Of a stretch of 64,000 nucleotides of DNA, positions 47,435 to 58,066 are shown one piece after another. The stretch is taken from positions 434,001 through 498,000 of the forward strand of contig JASJFT010000005.1 in the NCBI GenBank assembly GCA_030770425.1, written 5' to 3'. Source of the stretch: Darksidea phi. Lineage: Eukaryota; Ascomycota; Dothideomycetes; Pleosporales; Lentitheciaceae. A program made the position numbers and the translations under genes. The notes beneath the pieces were generated by a model, which saw nothing but the letters and a program-made list of their open reading frames with translations, was not told the origin of the DNA and did not search any database. Position 1 is the first letter of the stretch, and every line of letters begins with the position of its first letter.

Positions 47435-48465
47435 ATGGCCCCCGGCGCCTTGATAGAAACCCCAAACATCTCAGAGCCCTTCAACAATCACCGCGATGGC
47501 ATGGCGCTCGAAGCAACCTCGGACGCCATCGACGATGTAAATGTCCTAAAGGCTGCATTAAGGGTCAAAAATGGCACGGCGACTCAAGACGAGAAGGACA
47601 TTTATGAAAAGTCCCAATTCGACACTGAAAAGGACAAGACACAGTTTCGGCAGTACGAGGAGGCATGCGACCGCGTCAAAACCTTCTACCGCGAACAGCA
47701 CGAAAAGCAAACCGTAGCCTACAACCTAAAAGCACGCAACGCCTTCCACAGCAAAACGCGCGCCGAGATGACCATCTGGGAGGCAATGGAGAAGCTCAAC
47801 ACACTCATCGACGAGTCGGACCCAGACACCTCACTCTCCCAAATCGAGCACCTCCTCCAATCCGCCGAAGCCATCCGCCGCGACGGCAAACCCCGCTGGA
47901 TGCAACTAACCGGCCTGATCCACGATCTCGGCAAACTCCTCTTCTTCTTCGACGCCCAGGGCCAATGGGACGTCGTCGGCGACACCTTCCCCGTCGGCTG
48001 CGCCTTCGACTCCCGCATCATCTACCCCGACACCTTCGCAAACAACCCGGACTCCACCAACGACATCTACAGCACCGAGCACGGCATCTACACGCCCGGC
48101 TGCGGCCTCGACAACGTGATGCTCAGCTGGGGCCACGACGAGTACCTGTACCATATCATGAAAGGCCAGAGTTCGCTACCAGACGAGGCGCTGGCTATGA
48201 TCCGGTACCACTCCTTTTACCCGTGGCATAACCAGGGTGCGTATCGGTGGATGATGAACGAGAAGGATGAGCGCATGTTAGATGCGGTCAAGGCGTTTAA
48301 TCCGTACGATCTTTACAGTAAGAGCGATGATGTGCCCAGGGTGGAGGATCTCAAGGTATGCGATACTCTCTCTTTTTGCAGTCTGCAGGGGCTAACTTGG
48401 TCTAGGATTATTATAAAGATATTATTGACGAGTTTATTGGCTGGGATAGGAAGATTAAGTGGTGA
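47435..48465 (+). CDS. myo-inositol oxygenase
   Basis: Non-haem di-iron oxygenase that cleaves myo-inositol to D-glucuronate with O2, in the cytosol. Two exons, 47435-48355 and 48406-48465, give 326 aa. Di-iron and HD-domain motifs are present: LTGLIHDLGKLLFF near residue 165, DTFPVGCAFDS, MLSWGHDEYLYHIMK near 230, IRYHSFYPWHNQGAY near 255 and FNPYDLYSKSD near 285. The short second exon supplies the conserved end DYYKDIIDEFIGWDRKIKW. I chose the ATG at 47435 (MAPGALIETP). An open frame reaching back to 47225 and reading on to 49150 ignores the intron and is not real. It could feed D-glucuronate to reductases such as the AKR and dehydrogenases at 16-23 kb. Confidence 0.95.
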
Positions 48466-48983
48466 GCTTGTCGCGGGGGAGTTGGGGATGACGATTCTGG
48501 CTATCTCAGCATGGTTTTGCATGCTTCTTCTTGTAGATGATGGGTTGGTTTTTATTTATGGCACTCGAACGATGAGCTACATATGCCAGTGTCGTCCAAA
48601 GGTTTTTTTTTTTTTTTTTTTTTTTGGACCTCACATTGGTCGGATCGTTACTTTTCTCAGGTTCCTTTACTTTACTTCACTCCACTTCAAAGTCGAGCAA
48701 AAATCCAATGGCGAGAACATCCCAGTGAATATTAAACCTTGCTTGCGCTGTTGCTGTATACAATACAATTTAGTCTCCGTTCCTACCCAACTCCATTATC
48801 CTCAGCGCCGTCCCATGTGTATGTCCATCACACTCTCCAATTCCCCGTCGTATACCCAGGTGTTGTTGTATCTAGACCATGCCATCCTATATTCGCCCTT
48901 CCGAATCCAATTTCCGACGGCAATTTTTCGTCCCTCATTTCCCTTCCCTTCCTTTCCCTCGCAGCCATATCTTTTCTGGTTTA
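48466..48983. other. convergent 3' intergenic region
   Basis: About 500 bases between the 3' ends of two convergent genes. The only feature is a 23-T run at 48603-48625. Confidence 0.6.
48603..48625 (+). repeat. poly-T tract of 23
   Basis: An uninterrupted T run in the 3' region of the myo-inositol oxygenase gene. It is probably a length-variable homopolymer; an A-tail of an old retro-insertion on the other strand is possible but nothing next to it supports that. Confidence 0.85.
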
Positions 48984-51900
48984 CTAAGCTCGAGACGACC
49001 CCCCGTTTTCCTTGCTCTTCTCAACAGTCTTCTCCCCAACCCCCTCTTTCATCAACGCCGCAGCCGCAATCTCGGACGCAGCATGCGCAATCCCAGCATT
49101 CCGAGCCGCCGCCTCCCCGCCCTCAGCTCTTCCGCCCACCTGTTCCATAACAGATGCAAGTGCAAACTTAATTTCGCAGAGAGAGCAGTCCGTTGATGCT
49201 TTGTTAGCACAAGCGTCGCAGCACCGACTGGCCTTCTCCGAGTTGAGATGGAGAAATAGGTTCGCATTGCATCTCATGCAATAAGGCAAGGAGAGTTTGT
49301 TGGTGCTGGTGTTGGCGGGTTCGGGGTCGGTGGCTTTGAGCTTTTCCGAAGACGCTGCAGCGGCTTCTTTGGGCAGATTTGAAGAGCAGGGTGGTGGGAC
49401 GGTTGTGGGCCATAAAGTGAGAGGGCCGCCGTTGAAGGAGGGATTTGCGGGCGACGCTGCTGCTTTGGCTGCAGTGGTGGTTGAGGGTGTAGTACTGAAG
49501 AGAATTCCTGAGGTGCTAGTATTCTTACGCTTGTCCGCTGGTGCGCTTCCGAAGAGGCCACCTAGGGGAGACGTGGAAGGCGTTTTCTTCGAATCCGTGG
49601 ACAGTGACAAATTCCCAAAGGTGCTGGAAGACGATGCGTTATTCTTCGGACTCGGCGCTGGGAAGAGACTGCCTCCTTTTGGAAACGAAATGGAAGCGGA
49701 ATCCGGGGCGGTGTCTGCGACACAGCGCTGAGAGTGGCCAGATTGCGCGTTTCCGAATAGACCTTGCGACGGCGCGGAGGAGGTGGGCTGGGCAGTCGCA
49801 AATAGACCGGCTGATGGCGCATTGTCAAAGCGTCCGGTTGTCGCTGTAGGTTGGGTAGTACTGAGCAAGCTAGTTGAGGGGGCCGGTAGTGCGCCGAAAA
49901 GACCAGATCCAGAAGGCTGCGTGGGTTGTGATGAGCTGGTGACACTAGTAGGCTGTGCATTCTTGTTCCGTGCAGCATGACTTCCAAACAGACCACCGCT
50001 TGAAGTAGCAGGAGGTGTGGGTTGATGGTTTCCAAACAGACGACTAGCTGGCGGTGGAGCCGCGGTAGTGGAAGGATCTTTTCCAAAGAGACCAGATGTT
50101 CCTGCGGGTTGAGTGTGTGGTACAGTAGATGCAGACTGAGGCTTTCCAAAGGCACTGCTAGTCGACTGCGTCTTATCCTGGGCAGCGGGAGTTCCGAACA
50201 GCCCGCGGGCAGAGGAAGTAGACGGCGAGGGCTGAGCATGTGCAGATAGACCAACACTCGGTGGGTTGTTCCACCCTCCGAACAGATTGATAGTCGTCTG
50301 CTGGTCCGTCCGATTCGCTGCATTTCCGAACAGGCCGCTACCAGATGAAGCAGAGGGTGCAGGTCGAGGAGGTCCAAACAAGCACCCACTCCCCCGATTC
50401 TCGTTCGATGCAACCGAACCGCCGAACATACCACCACTGGACGTAGAGGCAGGCTGTGCAGTGCCGAATAGACCAGTAGTACCCGGTACCGTAGCCGGCT
50501 GACTGGAGCTGCCAACCAGACCTCCAGTTCCACTACTATTCTGAGCAGCACCGCCAAAGAGCCCTCCAGATGCAGTCCCGGCAGTGGTAGAAGACGAGCC
50601 AGACAGACCCCTCTCAGCCGTCGAAGTCGTCTGTCCAAAGAGCCCTGATATTGCGCCCTGTTTCGCCCGATCCCCTGGAGCCAACTCCCCATTCCCCTTC
50701 GCCGGGCGCATAGGTCCCCCTCTGACCTCCGCCAGTCTCAACTCCTCAAATGAAAGCTCTTTGCCCAGCAACGGGATGATGGTTTGGTAATGCTGGAGTG
50801 GTTCATATAAGGAGGAGCCAGCCTCGGCATAGGTGCAGACTTCGCCGTTTTTTTCGAGTTGCTTGCGGTACTGCTCGACCTTTTTGGCATGGAAGGGCGG
50901 TATGGGTGGAGGCGAGGGATTGCGGGCGAAGATTTCGGTTGTTGCGGGTGCTGGGTTGGTTCCGAAGGCGCTGGAACTGGATGTAGGGTTTGCGCCGAAG
51001 GCTCCAAAGCCAGATGCAGGTGTGGCGTGAGTTCCGAAGGGGCCAGTGCTCGACGTGAGCATAGAATTGCCCCCAAAAGCACCAAAGCCAGTGGCAGGAG
51101 CAGAGCTGCTCCCGAAGCCTCCAAAAGCCTCCGTCTTGGTCGCTGAGTTGCCGAACGGCGATGGAGGTGGTGGAGCTATCTCGTCGCTATTCGAATTATA
51201 CTTCTCCTCTTCCGGCATACTCGTCCGAACAACAAAAACAACACTTTTAACAGCGCACCTCCACGCCATCGCCGGCACATGTACAGCTTTACCTAACTTC
51301 ACAGAAACCAAAGTCCCCTGGCGCCGCCTAGCGCAAAGGTTGATAAGTCGCAGCTGTTCGGGGCGGAGCGCGCAGAGATCGTCGATGATGGAGTGCGTGG
51401 TGCCGGAGTCGTGGATGTGTGCTTGGAGAGTCGCGTCGTCGAGGGGCAGGGGCGAGGTTTTGTAGGTCCATTCCGAAGCGGTGGAGACGACTCCGCTGTG
51501 GGGAAGGATGATATAGGCTTCGAGGTGGGCGGGAGGATTGGGGGGGTTGGGTGGAGGGTTGAGAGAGTTTTGGATGGCGTTGGGCGAGATGAGGACTTGC
51601 GTTGTCTTATCCTCCTTTTCCGCAGCACTGACAGCAACTAGTTTCGCGACCGCGTCCTCCACCTGATGACGCCCCGGACTCTCTTTGCCTTTATCATCTT
51701 TCCGCTCAGCAACGGCAGTACCCATCTCCCTCCCACTCTCCACAGCCGGCGTATTATCGCGCGTAGACTCCGGCGTCAACACCGGACTTCCTACCGGCGT
51801 CGACGATGGAACAGATACCGGATGTGCCTTCCCACCAGCCGCCATCATACCTTTAATCTGACGATCCTGAACACTATTCGGCACAACAGACGCCGGTGGA

Positions 51901-52919
51901 AACGTTCCAAAAGCCTCGTCAGGATATTTGCCCTCGCTACTACACAAAAAGTTAGCTTTCCTTTCCTCGAAACCCTTTCGGAGACGACATACCTCAACCG
52001 CGAGCGCACACTCTCCGCCTCTTCAAAACTCGCATCAACCACGTCAAGCGACAGCTGCATTCCCTCGCTCTTCTCTCCGCGGCACAAAGGAAGATCAGGA
52101 TGTCCGTATCTGGCACGAAAACCGCGCGGCTGTTGGAGTTCGAGGACATCGCGGGTGCTATCCCAAGAGGGGCTAGGCGGAAGAGTGACGGTCTCTTGGT
52201 GCGTAGGCATTGTGGCGAATGTAGGAAGTGGTGATGGAGCGATGAGTTCGGGGAGGGTGGTGTAGAAGGGGTGTTTGAGGACGTAAGTTAAGCGGAGGAC
52301 TTCCAAAGGCCCGTCGGACGCTCTGGGCGGGGTCTCTGTCAGCCCTGTCGTTCACCTGTGGCGAAGGGAGGAGAGAGGGGACTTACAGAAGGTCGCCTTG
52401 AGGTGTGTATTCGGCTTGTACGGCGCGTCCAGCGGTGAGGGTGACGAGGATATGTCGAATGCACGTGTCTAAACTCTCTTGCGCTTCGTTTTCATCGCCC
52501 ATGTATGGCGTAAACCCTTGCTTCCCTTTCTCTTTCTCCTCCTCACTCCCCGCACCCAACCACTTCCCCGTATGTACCTCCTTCACGGCCCTCTCAATCC
52601 CCTCCACCACAACTCCACACTTCCCAATCCCCCTCGCTAGCATCCCAATCTTCCGCTCCCCAGAAACCAGCCCATCAGGCCTCGGAAAAAGAGGAACAAG
52701 CAGCCGTCTCAGCGCTGGAATTAGCGCACTAAGCGCAAACAATTTCTCCGCGAGAGACGTATAAGGAGAGCATTCCTTGGGTGCAAAGGAGAGATGGCAG
52801 AGGGTATGGAGCGAGAAGGCCGCTTCTTTGGCTCGCAGCTCGAAGACTTCGAGTTCGTGCGAGAATTGGTGGCGATCGGTTGTGGGTTCCATGATGCGGA
52901 GTTCGACTGTGCGGAGCAT
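48984..52919 (-). CDS. FG-repeat (nucleoporin-like) protein with Cys-rich C-terminus
   Basis: Three exons, 52919-52387, 52322-51993 and 51939-48984, give 1272 aa in one frame. Residues 1-280 form an apparently folded N-terminus (for example FELRAKEAAFSLHTLCHLSF). Residues 300-480 hold a second ordered stretch (RPEQLRLINLCARRRQGTLV). A charged segment, FHAKKVEQYRKQLEKNGEV, splits two FG-rich regions that together carry dozens of FG, GLFG and FGxFG repeats in Ser/Thr/Pro/Ala-rich linkers, as in nuclear-pore FG proteins. The C-terminus has a paired-cysteine cluster, YCMRCNANLF.. RCCDACANKASTDCSLCE, like a zinc ribbon or finger. I cannot match it to a standard Nup. A nuclear-pore or transport-linked role is inferred from the repeats alone. 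Confidence 0.7.
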
Positions 52920-54015
52920 GAGGTGGGGAGATGTTGAGCTGAAGTGGTGCTGATGCTTTCGTCAGTGGCGCCAGCTCAACCTCTGTCCGTATGCTGAAAT
53001 TGGAAATTGGAAATTGGAAACTGGAAATCAGTCTGAAAGCATATCCATCTCTTACACCACAATGCTCGCAACCGTATATACACACTTATCACCAAGGCCG
53101 ACAGTGTGGCTCCGTAGGCGCCCGCCAGGCGCCCGCGAGGCTCCAGCTGCAGCCTGCGTTTCAGCCCCGGTCTTTCGTATTCGGCCAAACCTACCCGTCC
53201 ACCACCATCCACCCCCCCTAATCTTTCCAACCCCCAATTCCCAACTCCCAATTTTCATTTCCCCATTAAATCCGTCTTCAGTGAAAAAACGCAAGAGGCC
53301 TGCAATCTGCTCCAAACTGTGCACCGTGTCGTACGAGTGCGTTGGCACGGGTCACCCCGTGCACGAGTGGATTCCGTAAAACCCCAGACTACCTGCACGT
53401 CACGTCAGCGAAGGCCGGGCAAGGTGCGCTGGGGCGCGGGGCGCACGTAAAGGTAAATCGAACCTCACCTCACCTCATCTCACTTCTCCTCCCCAATCTC
53501 GTCTCCTTCCCACGCGGTAAGATTGTTCCTCGTTGATGTCGACAAGCAGCGACAAGCGAGGATCATCACCTTTCGTGCGCCATCGCACTGCAAGCGAAGA
53601 TGCACGGCAGCACGCTTCGAAGCTCGGTGATACAATGGCGGTACCAGCACTATCGAAACGACGTCACACGGCACCGACGAAAACGAGCTGTAACAGTGGT
53701 ATTAGAGTTTATTCTGTACTTCCTACGACACCCATAGCATCTGCTCGTTTTCCACCATCCCGCATAGTGGGTATCAAGGCGCTGCATCCTAGCGCATGTA
53801 TGAAGAGCATGTGCGGCGTAATTCGTAACCATCGTACCGCCCCGTAAAAGTTCGACCAGTAGAAGAGAAAACGTCGCGTACGATTTGGATACACCAAACG
53901 ATCCAACCGCGACTCATTGCACCAAGATAGCCAAAGTCGCCCTCGCATCGGCGCCGCACCATCCGTTATTAACATTACCGCTAAACGAGCATCATAGACG
54001 AGGTGTTCTGGGTGC
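52920..54015. other. intergenic region with short direct repeats
   Basis: About 1.1 kb; no supportable gene. Four near-perfect copies of AAATTGG/AAACTGG lie at about 52996-53028. A related CCAA-rich stretch near 53225-53262 is in the opposite orientation. The region upstream of the FG-repeat gene is otherwise unremarkable. Confidence 0.5.
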
Positions 54016-54884
54016 TTAGAGTAAGAGCCAGGCAGCGATACCGGCCGCACCTGCCATGGGCAGACCAGTCATCTTGGGAGCAGCGTTTCCAGAGGTAGGA
54101 GCTTCGGATCCGGAGGGAGTGGGCGTCTGCGAGGCCACCGAGCTCGTAAAGCTGCTGAGGCGGGAGGCAAGGCTGCTTGCTTCCGAAGCAAGAGAGGAGC
54201 TGGTGGATACTGTTAGCAAGGCGAAGCAGAGATTTCGCAAAACCGGTAGTCGTACCTAGCAGACGAGGCGTCTGAAGCAAGCGAGCTCGAAGCTGACGAG
54301 AGGGCAGAGTCAGCCGAGCTGGCGGCGCTCGAAGCAGCACTGGCGGCACTGGAAGCGATACTGCTGGCGGCGCTTGCGGCACTCGAAGTAATGCTGCTGG
54401 CGTCGCTGGCGAGGGAGCTGGCCGAGCTGCCAGCACTCTCTGTAGCCGAAGCCAAAGCCGACGACAAAACACCCAGAGCTCCCGTAGAGATGGCGGTTGC
54501 CGACGCGCTTGCAGACTCAGCGATGGCTAGACGCCATTAGTGAGAGACCGTGGGTAAAGAGGCGACAACTCACAAGCGCAGTAGTTGGTGCCGTAGGTGA
54601 TGACCTGGTTGGCGGAATCGGCGTCGCCACATGACTCCTGTGCGCAATCGCGGACGCCGTATCCAAAGTCTTGGTTGGTGCAGTAGCAGACGGTGTCGCC
54701 CTGTGAGCAGCCGAACGACGACTGGGCAATCGCCAGCATGTTGGTGATGCAGGTTTGCTATCCGGATCAGCACTCGAGCCAGCAATCACGCAGGCAACAG
54801 GGCACTCACACCACAGGGCGGGAGGGAGCCCATGTCCTGGGCCAGGGCAGCGCCGACGACAGCGAGGAGAGCGAAAGACTTCAT
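54016..54884 (-). CDS. CFEM-domain GPI-anchored protein
   Basis: Secreted cell-wall or membrane-anchored protein with a CFEM domain, a fungal eight-cysteine fold often involved in haem binding, adhesion or host interaction. Four exons, 54884-54810, 54757-54574, 54526-54256 and 54199-54016, give 237 aa. There is a signal peptide, MKSFALLAVVGAALAQ. The CFEM region (residues 20-87) has eight cysteines in the usual order (PPCGQTCITNM, SFGCSQGDTVCYC, VRDCAQESC, TNYCA) and the Asp of QGDTVCYC that can bind haem iron. Then come about 120 residues dominated by Ser and Ala (SSAASAASS repeats), expected to be O-glycosylated. The end is GNAAPKMTGL..GIAAWLLL, a plausible GPI omega site and hydrophobic tail. 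The exon 4 acceptor is chosen to keep phase. Confidence 0.92.
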
Positions 54885-55731
54885 CTTGAGCTTGAGCTTG
54901 AGTGGGTGCGAGGTGGCAGGCGGAAGAGGATGCTGAGCTAGAGGCGCTGGTAGTATACTTCAGGATAGAGGAGCGAGGGTAAGCTTCGACGAGGAGCTGT
55001 TCGGTAGGGGTGCTGTGCGGGGACTGAGGATGTTTTGGGTGAGGAGTGGACAGACGAGCGGGAGGGTATTTATTTACCCATCCCCAGCGGAAGGAAGCAG
55101 GGTGCAAACATCATGGAGAGGCAGGCGGCAGGCCCATGTGGCTGGGGTCGCGGGGAGGTTGCTCCTTCCCAGTTTTTCCCTTTGCGGCAACAACCAAATC
55201 GAACAGAGCAGCGACGGGCTTGCCGGCAGGGATCAAGCTCTGGCGGTCGGCCGATGGCCACACCAAAACCAAGGCACTCGCGCTGGCTGCAGGAACTATC
55301 CGACAACGGCGCGCCCTCTGCAATTGGTCCATGACCCCGCCGAAAGAACGCGTTGCCCCGGCCCCTCACCATGGCGGACGATGATGTCGTGTACTCCGCG
55401 AACCTTATGCGCGTACAGCTCATCCGCACCCGCATCGCACACATCGCACACATCGCACACATCGCATGCATCGCCCGAATTGCCCAACATTCACGTCACT
55501 GAGGATCCGCTCTTCGTGGCACGCATTTGCTTCGCCTCCAAGGGCACATGGCTCCCGGGAGGGTGCAATCATCAAAGCTCGATCCGTCGCTCCGCCATTG
55601 CGTGGGCGTGACGTCTATCTGAATCGCCCTCGTCTCCCACAAACGTGCCGCAATTTCAGGCTCGACGACGCCCAGATCGGCACACCCAGCCCCAATCATC
55701 CCATCGCACGTCCTCACCTGTGGCGTACGCT
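54885..55731. other. intergenic region upstream of the CFEM gene
   Basis: About 850 bases, GC-rich, without a supportable gene. It holds the CFEM promoter and the 3' flank of the anthranilate synthase gene. Overlapping open frames at 55.0-55.6 kb are on both strands and featureless. A 9 bp tandem repeat lies at 55433-55475. Confidence 0.5.
55433..55475. repeat. tandem 9-mer CATCGCACA
   Basis: Three perfect copies and two partial ones of CATCGCACA. Simple minisatellite, probably length-variable. Confidence 0.8.
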
Positions 55732-57893
55732 CTACGCTGCAAGCGATATGTGCGCCTCTTTCCCGGGCGAATTGGACGTCTTCACCGCCTCGCTTTCGGC
55801 TTCTGTCTGCTCCTCTAGATGCTTCTGTTCAGCCGAGACGATGCACTGTGTGTTTGCGCCTGGTAGAGTCAGTAGCACGTCTACGCACGTCTACGTGAAA
55901 GAAGCATCGCCCTACCTAGTTTATTGATCGTCTCTATCCATTCGTCGTAGGGATCCGAGTCGAAGACTATCCCGCCCTGGTGTGGCTGGTTAGCGACCAT
56001 GGAAAACAAGATCTCTGGAAAACCCACCCCTGCTTGCAGATAAGCGATTCCACCCTTGACGAGCATGGTCCGCAGCGCAATGCACGTCTGGTTAGGTTAG
56101 CATTTATTGGACAATGACAAAATAATACGTTAATCACTCACGTCCATGGCACCCTCAATCTCCTTCTCGCCGTCCACGCTGCCGTAGCCGAAATATCCCA
56201 CCGCGCCGGCGTACACCCCCCGCTTCTCCTTCTCGAGCTCCGCGATCAGCTCCATTGCCCGCACTTTTGGTGCTCCGCTCACCGTGCCTGCGGGGAAGAT
56301 GGAGCGAAATGCTGTCGTCTGTTAGTAATGGTCGCTCGCAGAAACTTCGCCTTTACCATCAAAGCGCGTCTTTCCTGGTCGCAGCACCCCTGAAACCTCG
56401 GAGACTAAGTGTTGTACGTGTGAGAACTGTGACGGTCAGAACCTAGTCATTGGCCCGCAATCATCGAGCGAAATCGGAATGACGAAACGCGCACCTTCTG
56501 CACCACCATCAACTTGTCCACACGCGTGGTCAGGGGATCACACACGCGATTTACGTCATTCCGCGCCAAGTCGACTAACATGACCTGGCATGCAAGGTAA
56601 GCTTCTACCCACGTTGCATGGAACATGGATGGAACCTACGTGCTCGGCCCTGTCCTTGATCGAGTTGGAGAGCTCTTCCGCTAGAGCTGCATCTTCCTGC
56701 AGCGTCTTGCCTCTCTTCACAGTCCCAGCTATTGGGTGCGTAATTCTGATTCCGGCCTGTTAGCAGACGACGATCATGACGCGCTTAAAGGGTTATGCAC
56801 TCACATTCTTCCTAGCTCTTCCTTGACTAGTAATTCCGGGCTGGCACCCACAATCTGAAAGTCCTCGCAGTCGATGTAGAAGAGATAGGGCGATGGGTTG
56901 ACGTTGCGGAGATGTCGGTAAATGTTAAAGGGGTGTAACGAGGTCGGTCTCGCGAACCGCTGGGACGGCACGGCCTGGATGATGTCGCCGACGTTGATGT
57001 GTTTCTTTAGTCGCTTGACGTGGTTTTCGTACCCTTCTTGTCCGATGTTTGACGTGTACTCGTTTCCCTGTTTGATCGGCCCTTGTTCCGGCAATGGTAC
57101 GTCCTTCTCTTTCAAGATGGTTATATACTTCCGCAGCGTCGCCTTTGCCTCGTCATATGCCCTTTCCAGATCGTCCAGACTCTCCGGCACCTTGACGTAG
57201 GTTATAACCTTCACCACCTGCGCGAAGTGGTCCAATGCTACAACCGTGTCGAAGAGCATGAAGAGGCTCTCTGGAACGCCCAGAATGTCCTTGACGTCAT
57301 CTCGTCGTGTCTTTGGCTCGAAATATTTGACACAATCGTATCCCACATACCCGACAGCTCCGCCGGTCATAGATGGTAATTGTATGGACGGTACGCTCGC
57401 GACTCTGCTCTTGGAGAGCTCTTTCTCGAGGAAGGGTAACGGGTCTTTCTCTTCGCCATGGCCGGGGCCGGTCTTTATGACTTTGCGGGGGTCTACACCG
57501 TGAGCGCATATCCGTCATTCCGTATGTGTGGACCAACCTGCGCCGACAAAGCTGTATCGCCCAATTGTCTCCGTCGTCGCCGCGCTCTCGAAGAGAAAGG
57601 AGAGTCTCGATTTTGACCTATACGTGTCAACATCGCCTCCATGCCCACCGTCGCTATGACTCACTTCGCGGCAATCTTCAAGTATATGCTCGACGGCGTG
57701 AGGAACTCGGCCGTTATTGAAGAAAATACAGGCACGAGGTTCGGTGGGTTGGGCGACGTGACTGCGGCGGCCAGGACTTCGCGCACCGTATCGAGGGATG
57801 GCTGCACACCGAGCTGATGCGTCATGCGGTCAGTTTCTATGCACAGCGTTGGCTTCCAATTAGGGCGTCGGCCAGACATACCTGTGGCGCCAT
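55732..57893 (-). CDS. TRP2: anthranilate synthase component I
   Basis: Converts chorismate and glutamine-derived ammonia to anthranilate, the first step of tryptophan synthesis, with the TrpG-type partner encoded elsewhere. Eleven exons: 57893-57882, 57813-57665, 57617-57538, 57492-56805, 56745-56640, 56584-56495, 56426-56357, 56311-56142, 56087-56028, 55976-55916 and 55859-55732; 537 aa. Exon 1 is four codons (MAPQ). Landmarks: [104 protein letters not shown] and [18 protein letters not shown]. The LLES-type element for tryptophan feedback should lie in the N-terminal part. The 51 nt intron between exons 9 and 10 has no stop in frame. The start is 173 bp from the divergent ValRS copy. Confidence 0.95.
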
Positions 57894-58066
57894 GACTACG
57901 CTTTCGGGATATCTTACAGCACAGTAGCTTTTCCGCAGCTGTCTCTGAGAGTTGAGAGGCGTGTCAATGGGACTGTATATTACAGCCAGCTAAGACATCC
58001 AAACGCGGAACTCGGAACCATATCGGAGCGGAACAGCGAGGTGGCCCGAGCTCCCAGATTCTTAGA

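Noticed and set aside
47225..49150. 641-codon frame through myo-inositol oxygenase
   Set aside because: It reads through the intron at 48356-48405 and into T-rich 3' sequence; the spliced form gives the conserved MIOX C-terminus.
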